Assembly (NCBI RefSeq): GCF_037969765.1
Contig: NZ_CP150207.1
Coordinates: forward strand, 1,846,001-1,910,000
Origin: Paenibacillus sp. FSL W8-0186
GTDB taxonomy: Bacteria > Bacillota > Bacilli > Paenibacillales > Paenibacillaceae
Direction of reading: 5' to 3'
DNA: 64,000 bases
Below, in pieces: positions 50,525 to 59,427 of this stretch (its first letter is position 1; the number at the start of each line of letters is the position of its first letter). A program made the translations under genes and the position numbers. The notes beneath the pieces were generated by a model, which was not told the origin of the DNA, did not search any database, and saw only the letters and a list, made by a program, of their open reading frames with translations.

Positions 50525-50551
50525 CCTTTCACGATTGTGAAAGGTTTTTTT
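50525..50551 (+). terminator. terminator after the two-component genes
   Basis: An 8-bp perfect stem (50525-50532 with 50537-50544) and T7. Confidence 0.88.
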
Positions 50552-50701
50552 GTTGTTTGTACCCCCAGAAACATAAGCAGTTGCACTGTTTTATTTAAGG
50601 ATTTGTTAAGCAATCCGAAGCCATTTATTAAGAAGTCTATTATACGGTTATAGATGTGTAATCCACACATCAAGACCGCCTGACATGAAAGGAGTAAGAC
50701 C

Positions 50702-51991
50702 ATGCTGAATAGAGCAATTCGTTGTCATCCGTCTAAACCGAGGCTCGCCATTGTACTCGTGATACTTATTTTCGCCTTGGCTGCCTTTCTGAGAATAGAT
50801 TTTCTCACCTCTGTCCACCACAAGGTATCCCATGATTCCATTTATTACGACGAAATGGTGAGGCAGCTTCTGGAGACAGGGGTTTATGCCTATAAAGATA
50901 CGGAGCCCAACGCCCAGGTTACGCCAGGATACCCTTTATTCATGGCTGCGGTCTACAAGCTGGCCGATTATGAGCGCCAGGATCCTTTTCCGGCAATCCG
51001 GTACACGCAGGTGGTGATGAGTCTCCTGACGTTATGGCTGATCTATGCTATTGCAAAAAGGCTTGGTGGACGGACCGCCGGCATCGTGGCCTTATTGATT
51101 GGAGCCGTATATCCGCCGTTTGTATGGAGCAATGCGAGCATTCTCACCGAGACCTTGGCGACATTATTCTTCGCGGCCTACGTCTATCTGCAGCTCCTTG
51201 TATTCGAAAGGAAGACACCTGCCTCTGCTTTACTGGGCGGAGCCGCCATGGGAATGCTCGTGCTGACCCGGCCTGAGTTTCTGATCCTCCTGTTACCGAT
51301 CTATGTATTTCATTATTTTTGGCAAAAGGAAACACGTACGACCTTAAAGCTGTTTTTATTTACCGTGATCGGGACGGCCGCGGTGCTGTCTCCGTGGGTA
51401 GTACGGAATATGATTACGCTGAATGAAGTCGTGGTGGCTTCCACTCAGGTAAATCCTTTTCAAGCAGGAACCTACCCCGACAAAAACTATGATGACGGAT
51501 TGGTCGACCGCCGAGGGAAGACGCAAATGGAAATTGCCAAGGAACGCTTGAAGATCGGCTTTACGGAGCATACCTGGGAATTCGCCAAATGGTATACGTA
51601 CGGCAAGCTGAAACATACGTACTCCAAAATGTACTTTGGCAGCGGTCACGAGCCGCTATATCCGGTGATTCCAATTGTGCCATGGAGCTGGCTGAACTGG
51701 CTGCATCGCGGGCTTGTCTTCTCCGCTCTCGCCTCGCTTTTCGTATTTGCGAGAAAGTGGAGACAGCCTGCCGCAATTCTTGCGATTATCCTTGTGACAA
51801 TGTCGCTGGTCAGGCTCGTTTTCGTGCCGGAATACCGGTACAACTATACGGTCATGCCGTTCATGATCATTATGGACAGCATCGTTGGCGTCGCTATGAT
51901 TCGCAAATGGCTGCCTGCCAAGCAAACGGTCTTAGCTGCTGAAAGGAGTGTAAACGATGTTTCATCAACGCCATCATCAACTCAATCATGA
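50702..51991 (+). CDS. ArnT/PMT-type membrane glycosyltransferase (GT39-like)
   Basis: 429 residues, about 10 transmembrane helices. The catalytic acid of this lipid-linked-sugar-using class is in the first outside loop: HDSIYYDEMVRQLLETG near residue 40. Transfers a sugar from a polyprenyl-phosphate carrier to a surface target. The partner GT2 gene starts within its 3' end (35-nt overlap), which fits a carrier-sugar synthase plus a transferase. Confidence 0.85.
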   Translation: MLNRAIRCHPSKPRLAIVLVILIFALAAFLRIDFLTSVHHKVSHDSIYYDEMVRQLLETGVYAYKDTEPNAQVTPGYPLFMAAVYKLADYERQDPFPAIRYTQVVMSLLTLWLIYAIAKRLGGRTAGIVALLIGAVYPPFVWSNASILTETLATLFFAAYVYLQLLVFERKTPASALLGGAAMGMLVLTRPEFLILLLPIYVFHYFWQKETRTTLKLFLFTVIGTAAVLSPWVVRNMITLNEVVVASTQVNPFQAGTYPDKNYDDGLVDRRGKTQMEIAKERLKIGFTEHTWEFAKWYTYGKLKHTYSKMYFGSGHEPLYPVIPIVPWSWLNWLHRGLVFSALASLFVFARKWRQPAAILAIILVTMSLVRLVFVPEYRYNYTVMPFMIIMDSIVGVAMIRKWLPAKQTVLAAERSVNDVSSTPSSTQS

Positions 51992-52709
51992 CAAGATTCT
52001 CGCCATTGTACCTGCCTACAACGAGGAGGAAGGCATTGAACAAGTGATCGCTTCACTGCAGAAATATGCACCCTATGCAGATATTCTGGTGGTCAATGAC
52101 GGCTCAACGGATGATACGGGACTTCTCGCAGAGAATGCGGGAGCAGCGGTTCTCCACCTCTGCAGCAACCTGGGCATCGGCGGCGCCGTACAGACCGGTT
52201 ATCGGTATGCTGCAGAGTACGGTTACGATTATGCCGTCCAGATTGACGGCGATGGCCAGCATGATCCCGCTGATCTTGCCAAGCTGCTCTGCTGCATGCG
52301 CAAGACAGGTGCAGATATGGTTGTAGGCTCCCGTTTTATCGAAAAAGAGGGCTTCCAGTCCACGTTCGCTAGAAAGCTCGGCATTGATCTGCTTGGGGGT
52401 CTGGTTACACAATTGACCGGGAAACGAATTACCGACCCTACCTCGGGCTACCGTTTATGCAACCGCAGGGCAATTGCTTTGTTTGCACAGCAGTATCCTA
52501 CAGATTATCCAGAGGTTGAGGCTCTCGTGATGCTCGATAACTGCCAGCTGTCCTTTCAAGAAATTCCTGTAGTGATGAAAGAGCGGCAAGGCGGCGTGTC
52601 CAGCATCTCGCCTCTCCAATCCATTTATTATATGTGCAAGGTGATTTTAGCCATTCTCATGATGAAGACAAGGAAAAAGAAAATGTGGGAGATGAGTCAT
52701 GAAACCTGA
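51957..52709 (+). CDS. GT2 glycosyltransferase (polyprenyl-phosphate sugar synthase-like)
   Basis: 250 residues, GT-A fold like dolichol-phosphate mannosyltransferase. Motifs: AIVPAYNEEEGI, VVNDGSTDDTG, QIDGDGQHDP and VGSRFI. Likely makes the lipid-phosphate sugar donor used by the preceding membrane transferase. ATG 51957 follows AAAGGAG. Overlaps the next gene by 11 nt. Confidence 0.9.
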   Translation: MFHQRHHQLNHDKILAIVPAYNEEEGIEQVIASLQKYAPYADILVVNDGSTDDTGLLAENAGAAVLHLCSNLGIGGAVQTGYRYAAEYGYDYAVQIDGDGQHDPADLAKLLCCMRKTGADMVVGSRFIEKEGFQSTFARKLGIDLLGGLVTQLTGKRITDPTSGYRLCNRRAIALFAQQYPTDYPEVEALVMLDNCQLSFQEIPVVMKERQGGVSSISPLQSIYYMCKVILAILMMKTRKKKMWEMSHET

Positions 52710-53106
52710 TATCTATTTGTTCAGCTTCTTCATCAGCCTCAGTTTCGCCGCAACGATTCTTTATCTCATCCGCAATCAAAAGCTGAAGGAGCAGTACGCA
52801 CTGCTCTGGCTGACACTTAGCGTCATGATGATGGTTCTGACCTTATTTCCATCCATCTTGGACGATGTGGCCAGGCGGATCCGCATTGAGTATGCCCCAT
52901 CGCTGCTCTATTTGCTTAGTGTGGTAGGGATTTTATTTATTCTGCTTCACCTTACGATGGCCGTATCCTCACTTGCCCAGCGCAATGTGGAATTGATCCA
53001 GACCCTTGCCCTGCATGAGCGTAAAATCCATGCCTTGATGAAGCAGAACGGGCAGTCTGAGAAGGAGGAGGAGGAGGGAACCGAAGGTCAGCGGGCGAAT
53101 GAATGA
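52699..53106 (+). CDS. DUF2304 membrane protein
   Basis: 135 residues, with three hydrophobic helices and a charged C-terminus. DUF2304 proteins are commonly found beside polyprenyl-phosphate sugar synthases and may help hold or flip the lipid-linked sugar. The gene order here fits that pattern. Overlaps the GT2 gene. Confidence 0.8.
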   Translation: MKPDIYLFSFFISLSFAATILYLIRNQKLKEQYALLWLTLSVMMMVLTLFPSILDDVARRIRIEYAPSLLYLLSVVGILFILLHLTMAVSSLAQRNVELIQTLALHERKIHALMKQNGQSEKEEEEGTEGQRANE

Positions 53107-53131
53107 ACATTGAAAAGGAGTTTTTAGGATC

Positions 53132-54925
53132 ATGATGAAGATCAAGAAAGCAATTCTAGCTGTAAGCCTTGCCGCCTCGCAAGCGGCATTCGTTATGCCT
53201 GTGTACGCGGAGTCCCCGTACGAGGTGCAGGACAAGCAAGTGCAACTGAATGGAGTCACGAATCAACTGGTCTTATATCTAAATAGCCGCAAAATGGAGC
53301 AAAACGGCTTAGAATATACCGCCATTCGCGAAGCAACAGTGAAGCAAGGCATAACTTACGTCAGTTTGCGTTCGATAACGGAACGCTTGGGCTACAAAGT
53401 TGAGTATGACGCAAATACGAATGAGGTGCTGGTCAGCGGCGGCGAAGCAACTGAATCAAGATTCAAAGCAAATCGAAATACGTATATTCTAAACGGCGCA
53501 TCATATCCAATGAATGGCACGCCATATATGGATGAAGGGGTTCTCATGCTTCCGCTGCGATCCTTATCCGCAGCTTACGGCCTCAAGATTACACTGGAGG
53601 GAAGCCAAGCAATCCTGGAGCTACCCGCCGGTACTGCAACTGATCCAGAACCTGAGCCAGAGCGCAATGAACCTCCGGTTGCCTTGTTTGCAACGGATAA
53701 ACATAAATATCGCATAGGGGAATTCATTCGCTATGACGATCAGAGCACAGATGATGAGGATGCTATCGTGGAGCGCAAATGGGACAATAATGAGCCTGCC
53801 TTTTTCCAGCCGGGCATCGTCGAGGTGACTCTGCAAGTGACCGACAAGCATGGCTTGTCCTCTACTTACAAGCAGCAGATTGAGATTACTTCAGAGCTGC
53901 TCTATACGAAAGAAGAGTTTAATCGTTTATTTACGCCTGTGGGCAGTAATTTTGAAATTGCGGGAGGCTCCGTGCTGTCCTTTGATGCCTTACCCTATAC
54001 CTATCGGACAGAGCCGTATACCTTATTTCGGGCTAGCGGCCCCGAGACTGTAAATTATGAGGGCATCCTATATCAAGACACGATCGAAGGAACTACGCTA
54101 TTTATGATCCATCATAAAAACGACCTGGGTGAAAAGGCAAAATTTTATGTCGTTGCCGAGAACAAAGGCGAAGCTCCCGCGAGTGTCGAAATAGGCGGTC
54201 TGGGCTTCGCCGGCCCAAGCATTCACCCCGAAGTGGCGGGAAGGTTGGCTGCAGCAAGATATTTCGAATCGATGATTAGCGGCAGTGCCAGCAGGAGCAT
54301 GACATTGGTGCCGGGAGAGAAGAAATTGATATTTACGGAGCTCAGCGCAGCCGCCGTGCCAAACGGGGATGTTGTCACCCTAAATGCCGATCTTGTGAGC
54401 GATGGCCCTATTCAATATACCGTGCTGATCGTCAAGGCAAACCACGATCCCTTGGAGATGATTTCTGCACTCCCTTACCTTGATCCGAAGGAATCGATCA
54501 TTCGGGGTACTTTCCAGGATTCAGCCCGCGTATTTGAGTATAACGGGCTGGTAGGTACGAAGCCGGAGCGGCTGCCGCTAACCGACAATACCACCGATCC
54601 TTTTCAAAAAGGCATCGACGGTATCAAGCTCACCGAAGCCACGAACTCCGGCAATTACGGAGTGCTCTATTATATCGTTCTGAATCGTGTCGCGCCTAAT
54701 ACGCTGATCACCTTCAACCCGCGCGGTGGCCTTTATTCCGGTGCGGCGAGAGTGAATAACGATGTCATTCATATTAAGCATATTGGATCTACGAAGGACA
54801 GCACCAGTGTCCTCTATCGGACGGGTGACCAAGAAGAAAAAGTAGAGCTGTGGATTACCCCGGCCGCAGGCAGCAATTTGCCGTTTACATTTCTGTTCTT
54901 GCCGCTGCCTGAGGCGAGGAATTGA
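53132..54925 (+). CDS. secreted protein with copper-amine-oxidase-like N-terminal domain
   Basis: 597 residues. A signal peptide (residues 1-26, ending VYA-ESP), then a 'copper amine oxidase N-terminal-like' domain at ~35-165 (YVSLRSITERLGY and VLMLPLRSLSAAYGL), a Pro/Glu linker, a PKD-like beta domain at ~190-255, and a large C-terminal region I do not recognise. This N-terminal domain is common in Paenibacillus secreted wall proteins and has no catalytic function. Being last in the glycan gene set, it may be the target or a surface enzyme. The start is ATG 53132 behind AAAAGGAG. Confidence 0.85.
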   Translation: MMKIKKAILAVSLAASQAAFVMPVYAESPYEVQDKQVQLNGVTNQLVLYLNSRKMEQNGLEYTAIREATVKQGITYVSLRSITERLGYKVEYDANTNEVLVSGGEATESRFKANRNTYILNGASYPMNGTPYMDEGVLMLPLRSLSAAYGLKITLEGSQAILELPAGTATDPEPEPERNEPPVALFATDKHKYRIGEFIRYDDQSTDDEDAIVERKWDNNEPAFFQPGIVEVTLQVTDKHGLSSTYKQQIEITSELLYTKEEFNRLFTPVGSNFEIAGGSVLSFDALPYTYRTEPYTLFRASGPETVNYEGILYQDTIEGTTLFMIHHKNDLGEKAKFYVVAENKGEAPASVEIGGLGFAGPSIHPEVAGRLAAARYFESMISGSASRSMTLVPGEKKLIFTELSAAAVPNGDVVTLNADLVSDGPIQYTVLIVKANHDPLEMISALPYLDPKESIIRGTFQDSARVFEYNGLVGTKPERLPLTDNTTDPFQKGIDGIKLTEATNSGNYGVLYYIVLNRVAPNTLITFNPRGGLYSGAARVNNDVIHIKHIGSTKDSTSVLYRTGDQEEKVELWITPAAGSNLPFTFLFLPLPEARN

Positions 54926-54971
54926 TAGAATTCGAATGAGCTAAAATCTCTTATTTTAACCAATAACCATC

Positions 54972-55568
54972 TTAGGGGATGATTTGCGCTTGACTCCATT
55001 CGAAATAAAGCTCTGGATGGTGGTGACTAACATAAGCGAGAAAAGGCTGCAGGCGGCCGATGTTGAATAGGCTTTTCAGCATACGTTGAGGATAGGGCTG
55101 TACTGTTCGATATGAATTCACATGATCGATGACCTTTAGTGTATTTTCAGGAGTTACATAGACGTGCCGTAATGCGGTATCGACACGAGTGAACCCTACC
55201 CGCTTCATCTCCTTGATTATCAATACTAACTGTTCAGCAATAAAGTCTGGAAAGTCTACTCTGCTGGAGAGAAATGCTTTTAACCCAGGCCCGCTGAAAT
55301 ATTCCATCACGATGTAATTCCTGCCGACTTCGTAGACCAGCGGAATAAAAGAAGCGGAAGCAGCCGCAAGAAGTGCCTTGGCTTCAGTCTCCGCATCTGA
55401 TTCATTCACAAAAATTTTAACGCATTGGTGGGCAGAAATTCGAAATACTGCTCCTTGAGCACCTGCACCAATATAAGGAAGCTCGGTCGGGTTATGATAA
55501 CCGATTTGATATGGGACACCTGGCATATGAGTACCTGGAAAAACAGTAATCCTATTAAAGTTATTCAT
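54972..55568 (-). CDS. small protein-kinase-like protein
   Basis: 198 residues with a kinase N-lobe: Gly loop GAGAQGAVF near residue 34 and VKIF (candidate ATP Lys). The usual HRD and DFG motifs are not clear: only RVDTALRHVYV and KVIDHVN are found near 130-147, so catalysis may be altered. It starts within the stop of the HipA-like gene (ATGA), so the two are tightly coupled, with a GGGGGG site just before ATG. Could be a toxin-antitoxin-like or regulatory pair; function unknown. Confidence 0.75.
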   Translation of the reverse strand: MNNFNRITVFPGTHMPGVPYQIGYHNPTELPYIGAGAQGAVFRISAHQCVKIFVNESDAETEAKALLAAASASFIPLVYEVGRNYIVMEYFSGPGLKAFLSSRVDFPDFIAEQLVLIIKEMKRVGFTRVDTALRHVYVTPENTLKVIDHVNSYRTVQPYPQRMLKSLFNIGRLQPFLAYVSHHHPELYFEWSQAQIIP

Positions 55569-56356
55569 ATTGTCCCCCCATGATATTTGTAATGTTTATA
55601 CCAGACAGGGAAATTATATATTATGGTTTGAATTAAGGAATTCATAGCATTTCGCCGATGTTCCATATAGTTTACCAAGGTAATTACATCCTGTTCGGAT
55701 ACGCCCCACTCAACTGGAATATTGCTGGCCGCATGAAACAAATCGTTCCTTGTCAAGGAATGCAGCTTGGCTAGCGATTCGCGAAAAGGGTGGGTACCAT
55801 CAATAAAAGGGACGAAGCGTTGATAAAGCGTTCCCCAATAAGCCTTGTAATTGTTCATTTTATTTAGTAGAGTTTCAGCGTTCCAATGGGGTCCGTTAAA
55901 CACATTGGCTTGATCGATCATCCATAACTTCGGCTCAGGCCCTCCTGCAATGATTAAATTTTGCTTATCCTGCGTCCAAATATGCCGATCATTATTATCA
56001 AGCCAGTAATCAAATAAAATCATATCAGCGGCCTGACTGATATTTGTGCATCTAGCAAGGTCAAGGTCGCTCGGATGAAGTATGCCATGGGGGATGAACA
56101 GGCTGCCGAAATGCGGACCTGTTTGTGCGGGAGGGCAGCCAGTTACTCCTTCAGGTATGAAAATGACCTTGCCGTCAGGAATAGGGAGGTTCATCCTTTT
56201 TGCTAATTGACTGCAGATTAATTCGTTGACTAGAACCCTGATTCCCTGAGGATTGGATAACAATTTAATCACATAATGGTTTCCGTCACTGCAAAGCACT
56301 AGATGGGGCGCGCTCCAACCTGGTAAAGGTTGAATATACTGGGTGACTTGTAGCAT
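55565..56356 (-). CDS. HipA-like kinase family protein
   Basis: 263 residues. A HipA/phosphatidylinositol-kinase-like fold is suggested by ILFDYWLDNNDRH (the NxDRH catalytic motif, near residue 120) and LWMIDQANVF (DxxN-type metal site, near 148). HipA proteins phosphorylate tRNA synthetases or other proteins, usually with a DNA-binding HipB partner; no such gene is next to this one. ATG 56356 lies after GAGGGGTG; ATG 56374 has no site. First gene of a two-gene unit. The divergent interval 56375-56643 contains no gene I can support. Confidence 0.75.
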   Translation of the reverse strand: MLQVTQYIQPLPGWSAPHLVLCSDGNHYVIKLLSNPQGIRVLVNELICSQLAKRMNLPIPDGKVIFIPEGVTGCPPAQTGPHFGSLFIPHGILHPSDLDLARCTNISQAADMILFDYWLDNNDRHIWTQDKQNLIIAGGPEPKLWMIDQANVFNGPHWNAETLLNKMNNYKAYWGTLYQRFVPFIDGTHPFRESLAKLHSLTRNDLFHAASNIPVEWGVSEQDVITLVNYMEHRRNAMNSLIQTIIYNFPVWYKHYKYHGGTI

Positions 56357-56643
56357 AATTATCACCCCTCTCATTTATTACAATTAGCTTATTCTGAAAT
56401 ACGATTAAAGATTGTTCCAATGAACTAGTAGATTCGTTGATTTTAAGATTTTTGAGGAGCGCATCGGGTTAATTCCATGAGTCACTCGCAATTCAAGCGG
56501 AATCAGCTCCAAACGAGGATGAACGAGATGAAAAGACGTTGGACCGTCTCGATATCAAAATTGCAAGAGATGGCAGACCGTATTTAAAAAGAGAGAATGC
56601 TGAGAGTACCGGCTGAATAGCCTTTACTAGGGAGGGATGAAGC

Positions 56644-57825
56644 GTGGAGCGCCTTTGGACAAAGTCGTTTATTCTTATGACGGCAGGAACGCTGCTGCTG
56701 TTCACTGGATTTTATTTGCTGCTTCCAACACTGCCGCTGTTCATCAAAGAATTGGGCGGCAATGAAGCGCAGGTCGGCATGGTGACAGGGGCGTTTATGT
56801 TGTCCGCCGTCATTTTTCGCCCTGTTGTCGGTGTGCTGCTTGATCGGTTCGGCAGGCGTCCTTTTATTGTTTGGGGATTGATTCTCTTTGCCTTGGCGAT
56901 ATATATGTACGACTGGGTCGGCGGCATTGCCGTTTTAATATGGATCCGCATCGCGCATGGGATGAGTTGGGCCGTATCTACAACGGCCCTCTTTACGGCT
57001 GCTACGGATATGATACCTTCTACACGCCGCGGGGAAGGCATGGGATGGTTTGGTACGGCTACGACTCTGGCAATGGCGGTCGGTCCAATCTTCGGCATCT
57101 GGTTTATACAACATCTCTCATACAGCGCTTTGTTTCTATCCGCCGCGGTTTTCTCCGTCGTAGCGCTGCTCCTTACATTTGGCGCCAAAATCCCGTATCA
57201 GCCCCATAAGAGAATTGCAGGGATCGAGCTTTTCGAGAAATCCGTTTTCCCTGTCACGGCTGCCGTCTTTTTCCTGACGATTGCTTATGGGGGCATCACG
57301 ACCTTTGTTCCGCTGCTTGCCAGCTCAGTCAACGTTAACTCCGGCACATTCTTTCTGGTGTATGCGGCAACGCTGTTTTTATTTCGTCCTATCGCGGGAA
57401 AACTATCGGACCGATATGGCGAAGCATTTGTCATTATCCCGTCTCTTCTAATTACGATGCTGGCATTGATCGTCCTCAGCTTCTCAACCGGGCTATTCGG
57501 CATGCTTGTCTCCGCTGTTCTGTACGGTATCGGTTTTGGCTCTGCGCAGCCCACACTTCAAGCGGCAACGATTCGTCTGGCCCATCCGGAACGGAGAGGC
57601 GGGGCCAATGCGTCGTTATTGACGGCTACCGACCTTGGCATCGGGCTGGGCGCAATCGTGCTAGGCTGGGTCTCCCAGCATACCAGCTACCAGGTATTGT
57701 TTACGGTTAGCGCGGCTTCGGTCGCATTCTCCCTGCTGCTGTTCATTTTCTTTGTAAAACATTTGTTGAAAAATAAGGGGCTGCGCTCGCAGAAAGACGC
57801 CGCTCTTCCGTCTGAACCGAATTGA
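56644..57825 (+). CDS. MFS drug/sugar efflux-type transporter
   Basis: 393 residues, about 12 transmembrane helices. The MFS loop motif DRFGRRPF is between helices 2 and 3, and the half-repeat GKLSDRYGEAF lies in the second half. Substrate unknown. The start is GTG 56644, 6 bases after GGGAGGG. Followed by a terminator and then the PadR gene. Confidence 0.9.
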   Translation: MERLWTKSFILMTAGTLLLFTGFYLLLPTLPLFIKELGGNEAQVGMVTGAFMLSAVIFRPVVGVLLDRFGRRPFIVWGLILFALAIYMYDWVGGIAVLIWIRIAHGMSWAVSTTALFTAATDMIPSTRRGEGMGWFGTATTLAMAVGPIFGIWFIQHLSYSALFLSAAVFSVVALLLTFGAKIPYQPHKRIAGIELFEKSVFPVTAAVFFLTIAYGGITTFVPLLASSVNVNSGTFFLVYAATLFLFRPIAGKLSDRYGEAFVIIPSLLITMLALIVLSFSTGLFGMLVSAVLYGIGFGSAQPTLQAATIRLAHPERRGGANASLLTATDLGIGLGAIVLGWVSQHTSYQVLFTVSAASVAFSLLLFIFFVKHLLKNKGLRSQKDAALPSEPN

Positions 57826-57871
57826 CCCAGCGTTGTTGTAACTGTACCACTGCATACGCGTAAGCTCAGCC

Positions 57872-57909
57872 AACCGGAGGCTTTGGATCGCCAAAGCATC
57901 CGGTTCTTT
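57872..57909 (+). terminator. terminator after the MFS gene
   Basis: A 15-bp stem with one mismatch (57872-57886 with 57891-57905), loop ATCG, tail CTTTT. Confidence 0.82.
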
Positions 57910-57947
57910 TGCTTTCCAGAATATGTGATTATTTTTCAAAAAAACTA

Positions 57948-57992
57948 TTGACCAATACGATATATCGCTATAATATAACGATATATCGTATT
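57948..57992 (+). promoter_or_regulatory. PadR gene promoter with a large inverted-repeat operator
   Basis: TTGACC (57948-57953) is followed by a perfect 14-bp inverted repeat, left half 57954-57967 and right half 57979-57992. Each half itself carries the palindrome CGATATATCG. TATAAT (57969-57974) lies between the halves, at 15 bp from TTGACC; TAATAT at 57971 gives 17 bp. Bound repressor would cover the -10 region, so autoregulation by PadR is likely. Confidence 0.8.
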
Positions 57993-58008
57993 GAGAGGTG
58001 AACGTAGG

Positions 58009-58722
58009 ATGAGGATTCACGATTACGGTGCTTGGCGGGCTAATCAGCCCGAGCGCAGAGGACATCCCAAGGAAGGGGTTTACCAGGATATATTTATAAG
58101 GCATCGCCACGGTGGCGGACGAGGAGGCTTTGGGGGACGGGGAGAAGGCAAACGTTTTTTTGAACGGGGGAAGTTCAAGTTTGCTCTCCTTGAGCTGCTG
58201 GCGTCGGAACCGATGCACGGATACCAGTTGATTAAAACGATGGAAGAGAAAACGGGCGGCCTGTACTCGCCAAGCCCGGGCTCTGTGTATCCGAATTTGC
58301 AGTGGCTTGAAGATATGCAGCTTATAGGCTCGACCGAGAAGGACGGCAAGAAACTGTACCATATCACGGATGAAGGACTAGCCTATCTTCGCGAACAAAG
58401 AGAGGAACAGGCGGAACGGCCGGAGAACCCGTGGGAGCATGCTGGATGGCATCGGCCCCATGGCAGAGGGCATGGCAAGCATCTACTGCGTGGTCTGATG
58501 AAGGACTGGTCCGAGGTTGTTCATTTGATGGCTAGGGCGTCGGAAGCAGCAAAGGTGGATCCCGGCTCCAAGCAAGCGCAGGAGTTTCAAGAAATCATGT
58601 CCAAGCTGAGGGTCAGCTTATCAGAAAATCTGGCAGCCTCCCAGGGCTCTAACCAGGACGGAAATGTGCCGCCTCCATCCCCAAATGGCCCGTTTACGGT
58701 CGATGAACGGGACGGTGAATAA
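58009..58722 (+). CDS. PadR family transcriptional regulator
   Basis: About 237 residues. A Gly/Arg/His-rich N-terminal tail (about residues 1-50) precedes the winged-helix domain, marked by FALLELLASEPMHGYQLIK, GSVYPNLQWLE and KKLYHITDEGL. PadR proteins repress efflux or stress genes and respond to small molecules. ATG 58009 follows GAGGTG. The HmoA-like gene lies 90 bp downstream with its own ribosome site, so the regulator may also control it. The inverted repeat overlapping its promoter suggests self-control. Confidence 0.9.
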   Translation: MRIHDYGAWRANQPERRGHPKEGVYQDIFIRHRHGGGRGGFGGRGEGKRFFERGKFKFALLELLASEPMHGYQLIKTMEEKTGGLYSPSPGSVYPNLQWLEDMQLIGSTEKDGKKLYHITDEGLAYLREQREEQAERPENPWEHAGWHRPHGRGHGKHLLRGLMKDWSEVVHLMARASEAAKVDPGSKQAQEFQEIMSKLRVSLSENLAASQGSNQDGNVPPPSPNGPFTVDERDGE

Positions 58723-58812
58723 GGAGCTGATCCTGTGTTATTATGAAGCGTTGTATTGTCATTCGCAAGGCCTTCATTTTTTAAAATAGAATCATAAAGA
58801 GGAGGAAATGTC

Positions 58813-59139
58813 ATGTTAATTCAAACAAGAACGATCGTTGTGCAAAAAGATAAGGTGGATCTCGTCATTGAACGGTTTACCAAAGATAGCCCGGTAGATA
58901 CGATGGAGGGCTTTATCGACAAAACCGTTATGGTTAACCGAAAGAAACAAGAACACGAAGAGGTCGTTGTTATGATCCGCTGGAGATCGGTTGAGGACTG
59001 GAAAAACTGGGAGAAAAGCGATGTTCACATTCAAGGGCATCGGCAGAATAAAGGCAAACCGGCGCCGGACTACATTATAAGCACGACCGTCAATATGTAT
59101 GAAGTGAAAGCCGTGAAGGAAGGCTTGAAACAAGAATAA
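58813..59139 (+). CDS. hmoA: heme-degrading monooxygenase, HmoA-like
   Basis: 108 residues, the antibiotic-biosynthesis-monooxygenase/IsdG fold. EEVVVMIRWRSVEDWKNW and the conserved SDVHIQGHRQ (with the heme-binding His candidate) are close to my recollection of B. subtilis HmoA (YetG), which frees iron from heme. GAGGAGG precedes the ATG. It may share a transcript with the PadR gene. Confidence 0.85.
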   Translation: MLIQTRTIVVQKDKVDLVIERFTKDSPVDTMEGFIDKTVMVNRKKQEHEEVVVMIRWRSVEDWKNWEKSDVHIQGHRQNKGKPAPDYIISTTVNMYEVKAVKEGLKQE

Positions 59140-59154
59140 GCTGATTCGTAAAAA

Positions 59155-59193
59155 GGCATTCAAATCTCTTGATTTACAAGGGATTTGAATGCC
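59155..59193 (+). terminator. terminator after the hmoA-like gene
   Basis: A 16-bp stem with one mismatch (59155-59170 with 59178-59193); no long T tract. Confidence 0.7.
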
Positions 59194-59366
59194 TGCTTGC
59201 TGTTTTCACCTTAAATGGTCATATTTTGAATGATAAATTTCCGTTCACGCTGGGGATACTGGAGGGATAAGCCATTTCCAGTCACCCGTTATGGAACGTA
59301 CATGTTTACTTTTCTGCGTTTCAAATGAGCGCTCGTTGTTCAAGAAGATTCATTGTGTCGGTAACA

Positions 59367-59402
59367 AGAAAAAACCTTGATGCCTAGTCTGGCACCAAGG
59401 TT
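59367..59402 (-). terminator. terminator of the CAP protein gene
   Basis: A 12-bp stem with one mismatch (59373-59384 with 59391-59402), followed on the minus strand by six T. The stretch 59194-59366 shows no gene. Confidence 0.88.
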
Positions 59403-59427
59403 AGGGATGAATATAAGTAAATATCTC

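Noticed and set aside
56460..56620. A possible gene remnant on the plus strand (an Asp/Glu/Arg-rich open stretch ending at a TGA near 56617).
   Set aside because: It has no start codon in frame, a stop just upstream, and no family resemblance; too weak to annotate.
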